A stretch of DNA of 64,000 nt from Xanthomonas chitinilytica (GCF_026107455.2 NZ_JAPCHY010000010.1:1-64000); one strand, 5' to 3'; positions 1 through 10,182 are shown, counted from the stretch's first letter. Notes: generated from the letters alone by a model not told the origin. Translations and numbers: made by a program.

Positions 1-545
1 CACAGCGCCTCGGTGGAGGCGCCGGCGGCCTTGGCCAGCAGCCAATTGGACAGGAACGCGCAGAACAGGCCGCTGATGATCGCGATCTGCTGCACCGTGG
101 CCAGCCGCCCGCGGTAGCGGGCCGAGGCGACCTCGGCGATGTAGGCCGGCGACATCACGCTGGCCGCGCCGACGGCGAAACCGCCGATCACCCGGGCGAC
201 GATGAACACCAGCGAGCTGCCCGCGGCGCCGGCGCCCAGCGCCGAAACCAGGAACATCAGCGCCGCCACGATCAGCACCCCGCGCCGGCCCATCCGGTCG
301 CCCAGGCGCCCGGCGAAGAACGCGCCGATCGCGCAGCCGAGCAGCATCGAGGCCACCTCGAAGCCGATGCCGGCCGAACTGGACTGGAAGGTCTGCTTCA
401 GGCCGTCGACGGTGCCGTTGATGACGCCGCTGTCGAACCCGAACAGGAACCCGCCGATGGTGGCCACGCAGCTGATCAGGACGATGAAACGGGTGTTCTC
501 CGCAGCGTGCGCGGTCGCGGCGGTTCCAGGCGTGGCGCTGCTCAT
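1..545 (-). CDS. Sugar porter family MFS transporter (5' part; gene runs off the left edge)
   Basis: N-terminal 181 residues of a sugar/H+ symporter of the major facilitator superfamily, an inner-membrane protein that most likely imports D-xylose. The start ATG is at 543-545 on the minus strand, with a GAGGGAA ribosome-binding site upstream. The protein begins MSSATPGTAATAHAAENTRF. The first membrane helix carries GGFLFGFDSGVI, the classic sugar-porter TM1 motif, and GRLGDRMGRRG is the signature of the loop between TM2 and TM3. SPAYIAEVASARYRGRL is the sugar-porter motif after TM4. It lies downstream of xylB and xylA on the same strand, as xylE does in Xanthomonas. Substrate is inferred from context; the 3' end lies outside the window. 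Confidence 0.85.
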   Translation of the reverse strand, partial: MSSATPGTAATAHAAENTRFIVLISCVATIGGFLFGFDSGVINGTVDGLKQTFQSSSAGIGFEVASMLLGCAIGAFFAGRLGDRMGRRGVLIVAALMFLVSALGAGAAGSSLVFIVARVIGGFAVGAASVMSPAYIAEVASARYRGRLATVQQIAIISGLFCAFLSNWLLAKAAGASTEAL

Positions 546-639
546 GCCGGTGGATTCCCTCGGTTGTGTTCGGATCCATCGCACCGGCCGGGCCGGTGCC
601 CCTCCCTCGATCGAACCGGTCGCGACCGGCCTTCGCGGT

Positions 640-691
640 CCTTCGTGATGCGTGGATTCATCCGTCCTTCGTGATATGTGGATTCATCCGT
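640..691. repeat. 26-bp tandem duplication
   Basis: Two adjacent 26-bp copies (640-665 and 666-691) starting CCTTCGTGAT and ending GGATTCATCCGT, with two mismatches. The second copy runs straight into the GTAG end of the neighbouring REP palindrome, so it may be a target-side duplication linked to that element. Confidence 0.7.
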
Positions 692-753
692 AGAGCCGAG
701 CTTGCTCGGCTGGAGCTTCGCCAGGAAAAGCAGCCGAGCAAGCTCGGCTCTAC
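690..753. repeat. GTAG-type REP inverted pair
   Basis: Left arm 690-712 begins GTAGAGCCGAGCTTGCTCGG. Right arm 731-753 is its inverse complement and ends CTCTAC. Each arm is itself palindromic (CCGAGCnnGCTCGG). The GTAG termini match the SMAG class of REPs known from Stenotrophomonas. It sits in the 237-bp gap between xylA and the sugar porter, where it may act as an mRNA stabiliser or weak terminator. The same unit recurs at 16090 and 50488. Confidence 0.85.
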
Positions 754-782
754 CGCATTCCCGGTCGGGCCGCCCTGCGCCA

Positions 783-2117
783 TCAGCGCAGCAGGTACTG
801 GTTCAACAGGTTCTCGTAGGCCTCCTGGCGGCCGCTGAGCTGCTTCGGCTCGCCGTTCCCGGCAGCCAGCGCGGCCAGTTCGGCCAGGCCCAGCTTGCCG
901 TCGGCGAAGTCCTTGCCGGCGCCGTCGTCGAAGCTGGCGTAGCGCTGCGCGCGCCACTGCTCCCACGGCGAGGCGGTCAGCAGCGCGTGCGCCACCTCCA
1001 GCCCGCGCGCGAACGCGTCCATACCGCCGATGTGGGCGATGAACAGGTCTTCCATGTCGGTGGATTCGCGGCGCGGCTTGGCGTCGAAGTTCAGGCCGCC
1101 CTCCAGCCCGCCCTGGCGCAGCACCACCAGCATCGCCCCGACCGTGTCGTACAGGTCGGTCGGGAACTGGTCGGTGTCCCAGCCGTTCTGCGCGTTGCCG
1201 CGGTTGGCGTCGATGCTGCCCAGCAGGCCGGCGTCGGAGGCGACCTGCAGGTCGTGCTCGAAGGTGTGGCCGGACAGCGTGGCGTGGTTGGCCTCGATGT
1301 TGAGCTTGAAGTCCTTGTCCAGGCCGTAGTGGCGCAGGAAGCCGACCACGGTGGCGCTGTCGAAGTCGTACTGGTGCTTCATAGGCTCCATCGGCTTGGG
1401 CTCGATCAGGAAGTTGCCCTTCAGGCCGATGCTGCGGCCGTAGTCGCGGGCCGCGGTCAGGAAGCGCGCGAAATGCTCCTGCTCGCGCTTCATGTCGGTG
1501 TTGTGCAGGCAGGCATAGCCCTCGCGGCCGCCCCAGAACACGTAGTGCTCGCCGCCCAGCGCGACGGTGGCCTCCAGCGCCGCCTTGACCTGCACCGCGG
1601 CGCGCGCGACGACGGCGAAGTCCGGGTTGGTGGCCGCGCCGTTCATGTAGCGCGGGTGGCTGAACAGGTTGGCGGTGCCCCACAGCAGCCTGATGCCGCT
1701 GGCGTCCTGGCGCGCCTTGGCCAGCGCCACCATGTGCCTGAGGTTCTTCTCGTACTGGCCGATGTCGTCGGCGTCCGGCGCCAGGTCGATGTCGTGGAAG
1801 CACCAGTAGGGCGTGCCGAGCTTGGTGAAGAACTCGAAGGCGGCATCGACCTTGGCCTCGGCGGTGGCCATCGCCTCGCCCTGCTCCCATGGGAAGCGGC
1901 GGGTGCCGGGGCCGAACGGGTCGTGGCCAGCGTTGCCGAAGGTATGCCAGTAGCAGGTGGCGAAGCGCAGGTGCTCGGCCATGCTCTTGCCGCCGATCTC
2001 CCTGTCCGCGTCGTAGACCTTGAACGCCAGCGGGTTGTCCGAGTCGCGGCCTTCGAACGCGATCCGGCCGACATTGGGGAAGTATTCCCGGGCGCCGATG
2101 AAGGGTTGGATGCTCAT
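783..2117 (-). CDS. xylA: Xylose isomerase
   Basis: Cytoplasmic enzyme interconverting D-xylose and D-xylulose, the first intracellular step of the isomerase pathway. The length, 444 residues, is normal for class II enzymes. The catalytic His-Asp pair is visible as CFHDID (H108, D111). The metal-binding region [16 protein letters not shown] and the [18 protein letters not shown] stretch are intact, as is the FWGGREGY motif. The start ATG at 2115-2117 follows an AAAGGAG ribosome-binding site. It lies 40 bp downstream of xylB on the same strand and is probably co-transcribed from the xyl-box promoter at 3683-3696. Confidence 0.97.
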   Translation of the reverse strand: MSIQPFIGAREYFPNVGRIAFEGRDSDNPLAFKVYDADREIGGKSMAEHLRFATCYWHTFGNAGHDPFGPGTRRFPWEQGEAMATAEAKVDAAFEFFTKLGTPYWCFHDIDLAPDADDIGQYEKNLRHMVALAKARQDASGIRLLWGTANLFSHPRYMNGAATNPDFAVVARAAVQVKAALEATVALGGEHYVFWGGREGYACLHNTDMKREQEHFARFLTAARDYGRSIGLKGNFLIEPKPMEPMKHQYDFDSATVVGFLRHYGLDKDFKLNIEANHATLSGHTFEHDLQVASDAGLLGSIDANRGNAQNGWDTDQFPTDLYDTVGAMLVVLRQGGLEGGLNFDAKPRRESTDMEDLFIAHIGGMDAFARGLEVAHALLTASPWEQWRAQRYASFDDGAGKDFADGKLGLAELAALAAGNGEPKQLSGRQEAYENLLNQYLLR

Positions 2118-2157
2118 GCGATGCTCCTTTCGTGATGCATATGCGAGGGGGAAGACG

Positions 2158-3654
2158 TCAGCTGGCGTACAGCGGCCGCACCGCGCCGAGGTGTTCGAGG
2201 AAGCGCTGGTAGGGGGGGCGATAGGCCGCCACGCGCTGCGGGTCCGGCACCGCGGCCAGCGCCGGGTCGGTGGCGACGTGCGCGGCGACCAGCTCGGCCA
2301 GCGGCGTCGCCTCGCCCTGCGCCCGGCGCAGCGACCACAACGCCTGCAGGGCCGCGCCGAAGGCCGCGCCTTCGGTATGCCGCGGCACCTCCACGCGCAG
2401 GTCGAACACGTCGGCGACCATCTGCCGCCAGGCCGGGCTGTTGGCGCCGCCGCCGGTCAGCACGATGCTGTCGAAGGCCATGCCGGCGCGGACGAAGGCA
2501 TCGAAGCCGTACTTCAGGCTGTAGGTCGCCCCTTCCATCGCCGCGCGGTAGAAGTTGGCCGCGCTGGCGTTGGCCGGGTCCAGGCCGGTCAGCACGCCCT
2601 TGCCGTGCGGCAGGTCCGGGGTGCGCTCGCCGTTGAGGAACGGCAGCAGGGTCAGCCCGCCGGCGCCGGGCGCGGTGGCGGCGATGCGCGCATCGCCTTC
2701 GCGCGCGCTGAAGCCGAACAGCCTGGCGATCGACTCGGTGGCGACCGTGCAGTTCATCGTGCAGATCAGCGGCAGCCAGCCGCCGGAGGACGAGCAGAAC
2801 GCCGCCCAGGCGCCGTCGGCATCGACCACCGGCGTGTCCGAATAGGCGAACAGCGTGCCCGAGGTGCCCAGGCTCATCGCCAGCCTGCCCGGCACCACCG
2901 CGCCGGTGCCGAACGCGGCCATCATGTTGTCGCCGCCGCCGGCCGCGACCACGACGCCATGCGGGAGGTCCAGCGCCTCGGCGGTGGCCGCCGCCAGCGG
3001 GAACAGGGTGCCGGCCTCCACCAGCGGCGGCAGGCATCGGCCCAGGTCGCGCTGCGGATCGGTGGCGTGCAGCAATTCCTTGGACCAGGTGCGGCTGCGC
3101 ACGTCCAGCCAGCCGGTGCCGGAGGCGTCGCCGTACTCGCAGAAGTACTCGCCGGTGAGCCAGGAGTTCACGTAGTCGTGCGGCAGCAGGATGTGCGCCA
3201 GTTCGGCGTAGACCTGCGGCCGGTGCCTGCGCGTCCACGGCAGCTTGGAGGCGGTGTAGCCGGCCAGGATCGGGTTGCCGGCCAGTTCGATGGTGCGTGC
3301 CGGGCCGCCGAGCGCGGCCATGATCTCCCCGCATTCGGCCTGGGTACTGGTGTCGCACCACAGCTTGGCCGGCGCCAGCACCCGGCCGGCGGCGTCCACC
3401 GGCACGAAGCCGTGCTGCTGGCCGGACACGCCGATCGCTACCACCCGCGCGCGCTGCGCCGGTTCCAGCCGGGCAAAGCAGGCGGCGATCGCCTCGATCC
3501 ACCATTCGGCACGCTGCTCGCGGCTGCCGTCCTCGCCGGCGATCAATTCCAGCGCCTGGTCGTGGGTGGCGACGAGGGCGCGCGCCTGCGGGTCGTAGGC
3601 GACCAGCTTGACGCTCTGGGTGCCGACGTCCAGCCCGACGAACAGGCCGCTCAT
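2158..3654 (-). CDS. xylB: Xylulokinase
   Basis: FGGY-family sugar kinase that phosphorylates D-xylulose to xylulose 5-phosphate for the pentose phosphate pathway. It has 498 residues, the usual length. The N-terminal nucleotide/sugar motif is [33 protein letters not shown] carries the likely catalytic Asp, [11 protein letters not shown] is the phosphate loop, and [19 protein letters not shown] is the C-terminal FGGY signature. It is the first gene of the minus-strand xyl cluster, with a near-consensus XylR operator about 30 bp upstream of its start. Confidence 0.97.
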   Translation of the reverse strand: MSGLFVGLDVGTQSVKLVAYDPQARALVATHDQALELIAGEDGSREQRAEWWIEAIAACFARLEPAQRARVVAIGVSGQQHGFVPVDAAGRVLAPAKLWCDTSTQAECGEIMAALGGPARTIELAGNPILAGYTASKLPWTRRHRPQVYAELAHILLPHDYVNSWLTGEYFCEYGDASGTGWLDVRSRTWSKELLHATDPQRDLGRCLPPLVEAGTLFPLAAATAEALDLPHGVVVAAGGGDNMMAAFGTGAVVPGRLAMSLGTSGTLFAYSDTPVVDADGAWAAFCSSSGGWLPLICTMNCTVATESIARLFGFSAREGDARIAATAPGAGGLTLLPFLNGERTPDLPHGKGVLTGLDPANASAANFYRAAMEGATYSLKYGFDAFVRAGMAFDSIVLTGGGANSPAWRQMVADVFDLRVEVPRHTEGAAFGAALQALWSLRRAQGEATPLAELVAAHVATDPALAAVPDPQRVAAYRPPYQRFLEHLGAVRPLYAS

Positions 3655-3682
3655 GCCGCGCTCCGGCAGGTCGGCGGGTTCA

Positions 3683-3696
3683 TGTTAGCGCTACCA
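3683..3696 (-). promoter_or_regulatory. xyl-box (XylR operator) upstream of xylB
   Basis: The minus strand reads TGGTAGCGCTAACA, a palindrome centred on AGCGCT that matches the xyl-box described for the LacI-type repressor XylR in Xanthomonas campestris. It lies 29 bp upstream of xylB. The xylR gene itself is not in this window. Confidence 0.85.
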
Positions 3697-3933
3697 AAAC
3701 GGCTCCGAAAAAAAGCCACCGGGGAAGGGGCGATCGCTTGCATGCGGCTGCGGTTCGTGTCGTGGAGGCCTGAACTCTAGCAGCAGAAATCGAAAAGGCT
3801 TGTTGCATTGCGGAAGGGCGCCGGCCGCCGGCGCGGCCTGGCCGCGAAGCGTTGCCGGAGGGGGAGGAGACCTCCGCCGGCGGCGCCGTCGCCGCGGCCG
3901 GGAAAAGCGCTCGGGAGCCCGACGGGCACCGGC

Positions 3934-3939
3934 TACAAT
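3934..3939 (+). promoter_or_regulatory. -10 element of ttcA
   Basis: TACAAT within GGCTACAATG, nine bases before the ttcA ATG. The expected transcription start falls about three bases before the start codon, so the mRNA would be nearly leaderless. No clear -35 hexamer is visible. Confidence 0.55.
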
Positions 3940-3948
3940 GCCCGGCTC

Positions 3949-4860
3949 ATGAGTGCCGTCATTTCCCTGCCCGATCCCGCCCCCCGTGCGCGCGACCCGC
4001 GCGTGGCCGAGCGCGAACAGCACAAGCTGGCCAAGCGCCTGCGCCGCCAGGTCGGCCAGGCCATCGCCGATTTCGGCATGATCGAGGCCGGCGACAAGGT
4101 GATGGTGTGCCTGTCCGGCGGCAAGGACAGCTACACCCTGCTGGACATCCTGCTGCAGTTGCAGAAGAAGGCGCCGGTGCCGTTCGAGCTGGTGGCGGTG
4201 AACCTGGACCAGAAGCAGCCGGGCTTCCCCGAGCACGTGCTGCCGGAGTACCTGGCCGGGCTGGGCGTGCCGTACCACATCATCGAGCAGGACACCTATT
4301 CGGTGGTCAGCCGGGTGATCCCGGAAGGCAAGACCATGTGTTCGCTGTGCTCGCGCCTGCGCCGCGGCGCGCTGTACAACTACGCCGAAACCCATGGCTT
4401 CACCAAGATCGCACTGGGCCACCACCGCGACGACAGGGTGGCCACGTTCTTCATGAACCTGTTCCACCACGCCAAGCTCTCCGGCATGCCGCCCAAGCTG
4501 CGCAGCGACGACGGCAAGCACGTGGTGATCCGCCCGCTGGCCTACGTGCGCGAGAGCGACATCGTCGACTACGCCGCCGCGCGCCGGTTCCCGATCATCC
4601 CGTGCAACCTGTGCGGCAGCCAGGAAAACCTGCAGCGCAGGCAGGTCGGGCTGATGATGAAGCAATGGGAGAAGGACCACCCCGGCCGCATCGAGCAGAT
4701 CGCGCGCGCGCTGGGCGACGTCCGCCCCGCACAGCTGGCTGACCCCACCCTGTTCGACTTCATGGCGCTGGGCCGCCGCGACGACGCGCCGCTGCCCGAC
4801 GCGCATGCGTGGCTGGTCGGCGGCACACCCGACGCAGGTGCTGAGACGCCTGCCGGTTAA
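3949..4860 (+). CDS. ttcA: tRNA 2-thiocytidine biosynthesis protein TtcA
   Basis: PP-loop ATPase that thiolates cytidine 32 in some tRNAs, using an iron-sulfur cluster. The ATP-binding SGGKDS motif lies near residue 56. Two CxxC pairs (C131/C134 in MCSLC and C219/C222 in PCNLC) are intact. The frame is open upstream to 3808, but [10 protein letters not shown] at 3949 is the likely start because a -10 element lies just before it and TtcA homologues begin here, giving 303 residues. It is followed 55 bp later by rdgC. Confidence 0.95.
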   Translation: MSAVISLPDPAPRARDPRVAEREQHKLAKRLRRQVGQAIADFGMIEAGDKVMVCLSGGKDSYTLLDILLQLQKKAPVPFELVAVNLDQKQPGFPEHVLPEYLAGLGVPYHIIEQDTYSVVSRVIPEGKTMCSLCSRLRRGALYNYAETHGFTKIALGHHRDDRVATFFMNLFHHAKLSGMPPKLRSDDGKHVVIRPLAYVRESDIVDYAAARRFPIIPCNLCGSQENLQRRQVGLMMKQWEKDHPGRIEQIARALGDVRPAQLADPTLFDFMALGRRDDAPLPDAHAWLVGGTPDAGAETPAG

Positions 4861-4915
4861 TCTCGGGAGCGCGATCGCGTTCCCATCCTTACGAATCCCC
4901 GACTGCTGGTAATCC

Positions 4916-5824
4916 ATGTTCTTCAAAAACCTGACGCTGTTCCGTTTCCCCACCTCGGTGGATTTCTCCGAAGTCGACAAGCTGCTGCCGCACGTGCTGC
5001 TCAAGCCGGTCGGCGCGCTGGAAATGACCTCGCGCGGCTTCATCTCGCCGTTCGGCCGCGAAGAGAAGGAAGTGTTCTCGCACCGCATCGGCGACGCGCT
5101 GTGGCTGACCGTCGGCGGCGAGGAGAAGATCCTGCCCGGCGCGGTGGTCAACGACCTGCTGGCGCGCAAGCTGGAGGAGATCGAGGAGAAGGAAGGGCGC
5201 AAGCCCGGCGGCCGCGAGCGCAAGCGGATGAAGGACGACCTGCTGCACGAGCTGCTGCCGCGCGCCTTCGTCAAGAGCTCGCGCACCGATGCGCTGCTCG
5301 ACCTCAAGCACGGCTACGTGGCGGTGGACAGCTCCAGCCGCAAGACCGGCGAGAACGTGATGAGCGACATCCGCGGCCTGCTCGGCAGCTTCCCGGCGAT
5401 GCCGCTCAACGCCGAGGTCGCGCCGCGCGCGATCCTCACCGGCTGGATCGCCGGCGAGCCGCTGCCCACCGGCCTGAGCCTGGGCGAAGAGTGCGAGATG
5501 AAGGACCCGGTGGAAGGCGGCGCGGTGGTCAAGTGCCAGCACCAGGAACTGCGCTGCGACGAGATCGACAAGCACCTGGACGCCGGCAAGCAGGTGACCA
5601 AGCTGGCGCTGGTGTTCGAGGACAACCTCTCGTTCGTGCTCGGCGACGACCTGATCGTGCGCAAGCTCAAGTTCCTCGACGGCGCCCTGGACCAGCTCGA
5701 ACACGCCGACGAGGACGGCCGCCGTGCCGAACTGGACGCGCGCTTCGCGCTGCAGAGCGGCGAGATCCGCCGCCTGTTCCTGCTGCTGGAAGAGGCCTTC
5801 AAGCTGAGCAAGGCCGACAACTGA
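4916..5824 (+). CDS. rdgC: Recombination-associated protein RdgC
   Basis: Nucleoid-associated, ring-forming DNA-binding protein that limits RecA activity in gammaproteobacteria and other proteobacteria. It has 302 residues, the normal family length. The start MFFKNLTLFRF and the block MTSRGFISPFGREEKEVFSH are typical, as is the lysine/arginine-rich KEGRKPGGRERKRMKDD segment. The end is followed by a GTAG-type REP pair. Confidence 0.96.
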   Translation: MFFKNLTLFRFPTSVDFSEVDKLLPHVLLKPVGALEMTSRGFISPFGREEKEVFSHRIGDALWLTVGGEEKILPGAVVNDLLARKLEEIEEKEGRKPGGRERKRMKDDLLHELLPRAFVKSSRTDALLDLKHGYVAVDSSSRKTGENVMSDIRGLLGSFPAMPLNAEVAPRAILTGWIAGEPLPTGLSLGEECEMKDPVEGGAVVKCQHQELRCDEIDKHLDAGKQVTKLALVFEDNLSFVLGDDLIVRKLKFLDGALDQLEHADEDGRRAELDARFALQSGEIRRLFLLLEEAFKLSKADN

Positions 5825-5849
5825 ACCACCAACGGCGTCCACCCTTCCT

Positions 5850-5917
5850 GTAGGAGCGATGTCAGTCGCGACCACGCCTTCCCGGGAAAGCCCGGTCGCG
5901 ACCGACATCGCTCCTAC
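5850..5917. repeat. GTAG-type REP inverted pair (second subtype)
   Basis: Left arm starts GTAGGAGCGATGTCAGTCGC at 5850; right arm (5894-5917) is its near inverse complement ending GCTCCTAC. The GTAG ends point outward. The start-less reading frame of the next gene runs through this element, which is why the upstream ATG at 5859 was not used for that gene. Confidence 0.85.
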
Positions 5918-5936
5918 AGGTTGCCTGCGGCCGTCG

Positions 5937-5942
5937 TATGCT
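5937..5942 (+). promoter_or_regulatory. -10 element of the YgjP-like gene
   Basis: TATGCT exactly six bases before the ATG at 5949. This predicts transcription starting at or next to the start codon (leaderless mRNA). The same hexamer and spacing precede tamA. Confidence 0.45.
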
Positions 5943-5948
5943 GTCGCC

Positions 5949-6743
5949 ATGTCCCCCTCGCTGTTCCGTCGCCTGATGCCCGCCCCCGCCACGCCGGTGA
6001 TCCAGCGCGACACGGTGCGGCTGCGGCTGGAGGAAGCGGAGATCGACGTGCTGCGCGTGCGCGATCCGCGCGCGCGCCGGCTCAAGCTCAGCGTCGACGA
6101 ACGCGGCGTGCGGCTGACGCTGCCGCCGCGCGCCAGCCTGGTCGCCGGCGAGCGTTTCATGCAGGCCAACCGGCAATGGCTGATCGAGCAGCTGGCGCAC
6201 TACCACCGCGACGACGCGCTGCCGCCGTTGCGGCGCGACGAACCGGGCTGGCTGCCGCTGCGCGGCGAACTGCTGCCGGTGCGCTGGCAACCGGGCCGCT
6301 TCGCGCAGGTGGAGGTGGACGCCGACGGCGCCTGCATCCGCCTGCCGCCGCGTGCGGGCGAGGCGGCGCTGCGGCGCGTGCTGCGCGAGTTCTACGAGGC
6401 GCAGATGCGTGCCGACGTCGGCCGCTGGCTGCCGCGCTACCTGCCGGGGTTGCCGCGGGCGCCGGCGCGGCTGCGGCTGAAGGTGATGTCCTCGCAATGG
6501 GGATCGCTGGCGCCGGACGGCTCGATGGCGCTGGACCTGGCGCTGGTGCTGGGGCGGCCGTCGGCGTTCGAGTACGTGCTGGTGCACGAGCTGTGCCACC
6601 TGCTGCAGGCCAACCACTCGCCGGCGTTCTGGGCCGAGGTGGAGGCGCGCTTCCCCGACTGGCGCGCCGAGCGCGCCTATTTCCAGGCCGAAGGCCGGCG
6701 ACTGAAGGCGATGCTGCGGCAGCTGCTGCAGGCCGAGGACTGA
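5949..6743 (+). CDS. YgjP-like M48-type metallopeptidase (DUF45)
   Basis: Predicted cytoplasmic zinc metallopeptidase-fold protein of the YgjP/DUF45 family, whose members include a UTP pyrophosphatase; the substrate here is unknown. The zinc motif is HELCH (H213, E214, H217), followed by NHSPAFW, where H223 probably supplies the third ligand. The block KVMSSQWGSLAPDG is also typical. The chosen start gives 264 residues; the longer frame from 5859 would translate the REP element and is unlikely. Nothing in the neighbourhood suggests a partner. Confidence 0.88.
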   Translation: MSPSLFRRLMPAPATPVIQRDTVRLRLEEAEIDVLRVRDPRARRLKLSVDERGVRLTLPPRASLVAGERFMQANRQWLIEQLAHYHRDDALPPLRRDEPGWLPLRGELLPVRWQPGRFAQVEVDADGACIRLPPRAGEAALRRVLREFYEAQMRADVGRWLPRYLPGLPRAPARLRLKVMSSQWGSLAPDGSMALDLALVLGRPSAFEYVLVHELCHLLQANHSPAFWAEVEARFPDWRAERAYFQAEGRRLKAMLRQLLQAED

Positions 6744-6766
6744 GGCCCCGCGCCTGCCACCTGCCC

Positions 6767-6932
6767 AAAGCCGTTGCAAGAGCGACGTGGGTTGTGACCG
6801 GTGAGTCACCGACGGCCCTGATGAAGTCGGGAATCCAGCGCCCGGTCGCCCAGCCGGTATTTCCCGGGGGAAACCAGCGCTCGGCGGGCTGCCCGGAAAG
6901 CTCTTGACTGACGTCGCTCCTGCAACGGCTTT
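6767..6932. repeat. Degenerate REP-like inverted pair
   Basis: Left arm 6767-6788 (AAAGCCGTTGCAAGAGCGAC) and right arm 6911-6932 are inverse complements with one mismatch. They enclose about 120 bp of non-coding sequence. The core GAGCGACGT resembles the second GTAG subtype with a changed end (TGCAGGAGCGACGT). It fills most of the gap between two convergent genes. Confidence 0.6.
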
Positions 6933-6993
6933 CTGCTGTGGGCAGGGGCGACGCTGCGCGGCCTCGGGCCGTCAGGTCGCGACCGAACCATGT

Positions 6994-7860
6994 TCAACGC
7001 GGGTCGGGCAGCGCCGCGTCCAGGAATTCCCGCACGATCCGCGCCACCGCTTCGGCCCGGTCCATGTGCAGGTGGTGATGGCCGGGCAGCACCGCCAGCT
7101 GGCCGCGGCGCAGCAAGGCGGCGCGCGCGCTGCGCAGCGGTTCGGGGAAATAGGCCTGTGCCGGGCTGGCGTAGATCACCTGCGCCGGACATTCGATGGC
7201 CGCCACCAGCGCGTCGATCTGCGCCTCGGTCGGGCGCAGCGCGGTCGGCAGCATCAGCCGCGGATCGCTGCGCCAGCTGTAGCCGCCGGGCACTTCCCGC
7301 ACCCCGCGCTCGACCAGCAGCCGTGCCGACGTTTCGCCGAGCTGGTTGGCCATCATCCGTGCGCGCACCGGTGCGGCCAGGTCGGGAAACACCCGCAGGC
7401 GCTTGTCCGGCAGCGCGCGCAGCGCGGCCACATGCGCGCGCAACCGCTGCGCGGTGTCTTCCAGCGGCGCCGACAGCCCGCCCAGCGCCTCGATCGCCAC
7501 CAGCGCCTCGACCCGCGCCGGTGCCGCGGCCGCCACCAGGCTGGCGATGCCGGCGCCCATCGAGTGGCCGAGCAGGGTGAAGCGCTCCCAGCCCAGGGCG
7601 TCGGCCGCCTCCAGCACCCGGGCGATGGCCTCCACCGCGGTGTACGGCGCGCCGGGCGGCAGGTGGTCGCTGTGGCCATGGCCGGGCAGGTCCAGCAGCA
7701 CCAGGTCCAGCTGCGGCAACTGCGCGGCCAGCGGCAGGAAGCTGGCCGCGTTGTCGAGCCAGCCGTGCAGCGCCAGCACCCTGCGCCCCCCGGCATTGCC
7801 GCAGCGCAGCCCGGCGACCGCGAGCGGGCCGAGGTCGAGCCGGAACGGCTGCGGGGTCAT
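6994..7860 (-). CDS. Alpha/beta hydrolase
   Basis: A 288-residue serine hydrolase of the alpha/beta fold. LALHGWLDN is the oxyanion-hole region, [11 protein letters not shown] follows it, and LLGHSMGAG is the nucleophile elbow with S100. A C-terminal histidine candidate lies in PGHHHLHMD. The start ATG at 7858-7860 overlaps the hemH stop codon by four bases (ATGA), so translation is probably coupled. The hydrolase-hemH pairing does not reveal the substrate. Confidence 0.85.
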   Translation of the reverse strand: MTPQPFRLDLGPLAVAGLRCGNAGGRRVLALHGWLDNAASFLPLAAQLPQLDLVLLDLPGHGHSDHLPPGAPYTAVEAIARVLEAADALGWERFTLLGHSMGAGIASLVAAAAPARVEALVAIEALGGLSAPLEDTAQRLRAHVAALRALPDKRLRVFPDLAAPVRARMMANQLGETSARLLVERGVREVPGGYSWRSDPRLMLPTALRPTEAQIDALVAAIECPAQVIYASPAQAYFPEPLRSARAALLRRGQLAVLPGHHHLHMDRAEAVARIVREFLDAALPDPR

Positions 7861-8816
7861 GGGTCGGCGCTGGCCAGCGCCGCCAGTGCGCGGGCGTGGG
7901 CCGGGGCGTCGTTGAGGCAGGGGATGTAGCGCAGCTGCGCGCCGCGCTCGGCGACGGTCGCGGCGAAGCCCATCGCCACCTCCTCCAGCGTTTCCAGGCA
8001 GTCGGTGGCGAAGCCGGGGCAGACCACGTCGATCCGGCGGATGCCGCCCTCGGCCATCGCCCACAGCGTGGGTTCGGCATAGGGCTGCAGCCAGCGCTCG
8101 CGGCCGAAGCGCGACTGGTAGGTCAGCCGCCAGTCGTCGTCGCCCAGGTCCAGCGCGGTGGCGATGGCGCGCGCGCTGGCCTCGCAGCGCTGCGGGTAGG
8201 GGTCGCCGTCGTCGGCCACCCGCTGCGGGATGCCGTGGAAGGAGAACACCAGCTTCTCGCCGCGGCCGTGGCGCTGCCAGTGGTCGCGGATCGAGCCGGC
8301 CACCGCCGCCACCCAGCCCGGGTCGGTGGCGTAGTCGCGGATGCAGCGCACCGCGACCTGCGGGTTGCGCGCCTGCCACAGCCGCAGCCGGTCCTCGACC
8401 GAGGCGGTGGTGGTGGTCGAATACTGCGGATACAGCGGCAGCACCACGATCCGGCGCACGCCCTCGCGCGCCAGCGCGTCCAGTGCCGGGTCCAGCGCCG
8501 GCTGCCCGTAGCGCATCGCCTCGCGCACCCGCCACTGCGGCAACTCGCGCTGCATGCCTTCGGCCAGGCGCCGGGTGTGGACCGCCAGCGGCGAGCCTTC
8601 CGGCAGCCACACCTGCGCGTACTTGGCCGCCGAGCGGCCGCTGCGCAGCGGCAGGATCACCCCGTGCAGCAAGGGTTTCCACAGCAGCGGCGGGATCGCC
8701 ACCACGCGCGGATCGCCGAGGAATTCGGCCAGGTAACGCCGCACCGCGGGGGCGGTCGGCGTCTCGGGCGTGCCTAGATTGACCGCGAGCAGGGCGGTGT
8801 CGGGTGCGTCGAGCAT
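7857..8816 (-). CDS. hemH: Ferrochelatase
   Basis: Inserts ferrous iron into protoporphyrin IX, the last step of haem synthesis; cytoplasmic, membrane-associated. It has 319 residues. The catalytic histidine H194 is in [11 protein letters not shown], and the second active-site region is [15 protein letters not shown] with its conserved glutamate. The N-terminal [20 protein letters not shown] is typical. It overlaps the downstream hydrolase by 4 bp. Confidence 0.96.
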   Translation of the reverse strand: MLDAPDTALLAVNLGTPETPTAPAVRRYLAEFLGDPRVVAIPPLLWKPLLHGVILPLRSGRSAAKYAQVWLPEGSPLAVHTRRLAEGMQRELPQWRVREAMRYGQPALDPALDALAREGVRRIVVLPLYPQYSTTTTASVEDRLRLWQARNPQVAVRCIRDYATDPGWVAAVAGSIRDHWQRHGRGEKLVFSFHGIPQRVADDGDPYPQRCEASARAIATALDLGDDDWRLTYQSRFGRERWLQPYAEPTLWAMAEGGIRRIDVVCPGFATDCLETLEEVAMGFAATVAERGAQLRYIPCLNDAPAHARALAALASADP

Positions 8817-8982
8817 GGGCGCATTCTCGCAGGTGCGGGCGACGGCGGCGACGCCGCGGTGCCGATCGCGGCGATATGTCGCACCGATCGCGCCCCGGAT
8901 CCGCTCACTGGCGATTCATCGCCGCGCTACTAATTTCAGGCACTTGCTTTATCTTCTTGTGCACCGACTTCTGGAGTCCGCC

Positions 8983-9864
8983 ATGCGCCGCCTGCCGTGC
9001 CTCGTGTTGCTGTTGTCCGCCAGCCTGCTGTCCGCCGCCGCCGTGGCCGGCCCGCAGGAGGATCAGCGCGCCCGCAACGCGGTGCGCGTGCTCAGCGAGA
9101 TCCAGGAGATCCCCGAGCAGGCCATCCCCGACAAGCTGCTCGACGAGGGCCGCGCGATCATCGTCATTCCCGACACGATCAAGGCCGGCCTGGTGATCGG
9201 CGGCCGCCGCGGCCACGGCCTGATGTCGGTGAAGATGGCCGACGGCGCCTGGTCCAACCCGGTGTTCGTCAAGCTCACCGGCGGCAGCATCGGCTTCCAG
9301 GCCGGGGTGCAGTCCTCCGACGTGATCCTGGTGTTCCGCAACGACCGCAGCCTGGACAACATCGTCAACGGCAAGTTCACCCTCGGCGCCGACGCCGGCG
9401 TGGCCGCCGGCCCGGTGGGCCGCAATGCCGCCGCCGCCACCGACGGCCAGCTCAAGGCCGAGATCTGGTCGTGGTCGCGCGCGCGCGGCCTGTTCGCCGG
9501 GGTCGCGCTCGACGGCGCGGTGCTGCAGATCGACGATGCCGCCAACCTCGACGCCTACGGCGCCAACACCACGCCGCGGATGATCTTCGAAGGGCGCGTG
9601 AACGAACTGCCGTCCGCCGACGTGGTCGCGTTCCGCGACCGCCTGGAGGAGTCCACCTACGCCGCCCGCGAGAAGCGCGGCACCAACGGTGCCGGCGCCG
9701 CGCCGCGCACCGCGCCGGTGGCGGTCGTCCCGCCGCCGGCGGACAACACCGAGGCCAGCACCGCGCCGTTGCAGCAGGTGCCGGCCCAGGACGTGCCGCA
9801 GCAGGGTTTCCAGCCGGTTTCCGAAGGCGAGATCCGCACCGAGACGCTGGACGGCGACAACTGA
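8983..9864 (+). CDS. Lipid-binding SYLF domain protein (Ysc84 type)
   Basis: Exported protein of 293 residues with a SYLF/Ysc84 domain, a phosphoinositide or lipid-binding fold whose bacterial role is poorly known. MRRLPCLVLLLSASLLSAAA is a signal peptide with likely cleavage after AVAG. The SYLF core spans about residues 45-215, including IVIPDTIKAGLVIGGRRGHG, GGSIGFQAGVQSSDVILVF and AGPVGRNAAAATD. The C-terminal 70 residues are Pro/Ala/Gln-rich and probably disordered. The frame is open upstream to 8770, but only the start at 8983 gives a signal peptide. It lies just ahead of tatABC. Confidence 0.88.
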   Translation: MRRLPCLVLLLSASLLSAAAVAGPQEDQRARNAVRVLSEIQEIPEQAIPDKLLDEGRAIIVIPDTIKAGLVIGGRRGHGLMSVKMADGAWSNPVFVKLTGGSIGFQAGVQSSDVILVFRNDRSLDNIVNGKFTLGADAGVAAGPVGRNAAAATDGQLKAEIWSWSRARGLFAGVALDGAVLQIDDAANLDAYGANTTPRMIFEGRVNELPSADVVAFRDRLEESTYAAREKRGTNGAGAAPRTAPVAVVPPPADNTEASTAPLQQVPAQDVPQQGFQPVSEGEIRTETLDGDN

Positions 9865-9939
9865 CCTTCGGCACGCGCGCCCGTCGCTGCCGGGTGCGCT
9901 ATCCTCGACTTCCTTATTCACGGACAACGCGAGCGGATC

Positions 9940-10167
9940 ATGGGCAGTTTCAGCATCTGGCACTGGTTGGTGGTGCTGGTGATCGTCCTGCTGGTGTTCG
10001 GCACCAAGCGGTTGACGAGCGGCGCCAAGGATCTGGGCAGCGCGGTCAAGGAATTCAAGAAAGGCATGCGCGACGACGACAAGCCGGCGGCGCAGCTCGG
10101 CGACGAGTCGCGCAGTCAGGAAGCGTCGCGCGAAGCGCAGTCCGAGCGCGACCGCGACCCGCGCTGA
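9940..10167 (+). CDS. tatA: Sec-independent translocase subunit TatA
   Basis: 75-residue pore-forming subunit of the twin-arginine translocase. One membrane helix ([19 protein letters not shown], residues about 7-25) is followed by the FGTKR hinge, an amphipathic helix ([15 protein letters not shown]) and a charged tail. It is the first gene of a complete tatABC operon. Confidence 0.96.
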   Translation: MGSFSIWHWLVVLVIVLLVFGTKRLTSGAKDLGSAVKEFKKGMRDDDKPAAQLGDESRSQEASREAQSERDRDPR

Positions 10168-10182
10168 TCCGGGTTTTCCGGC

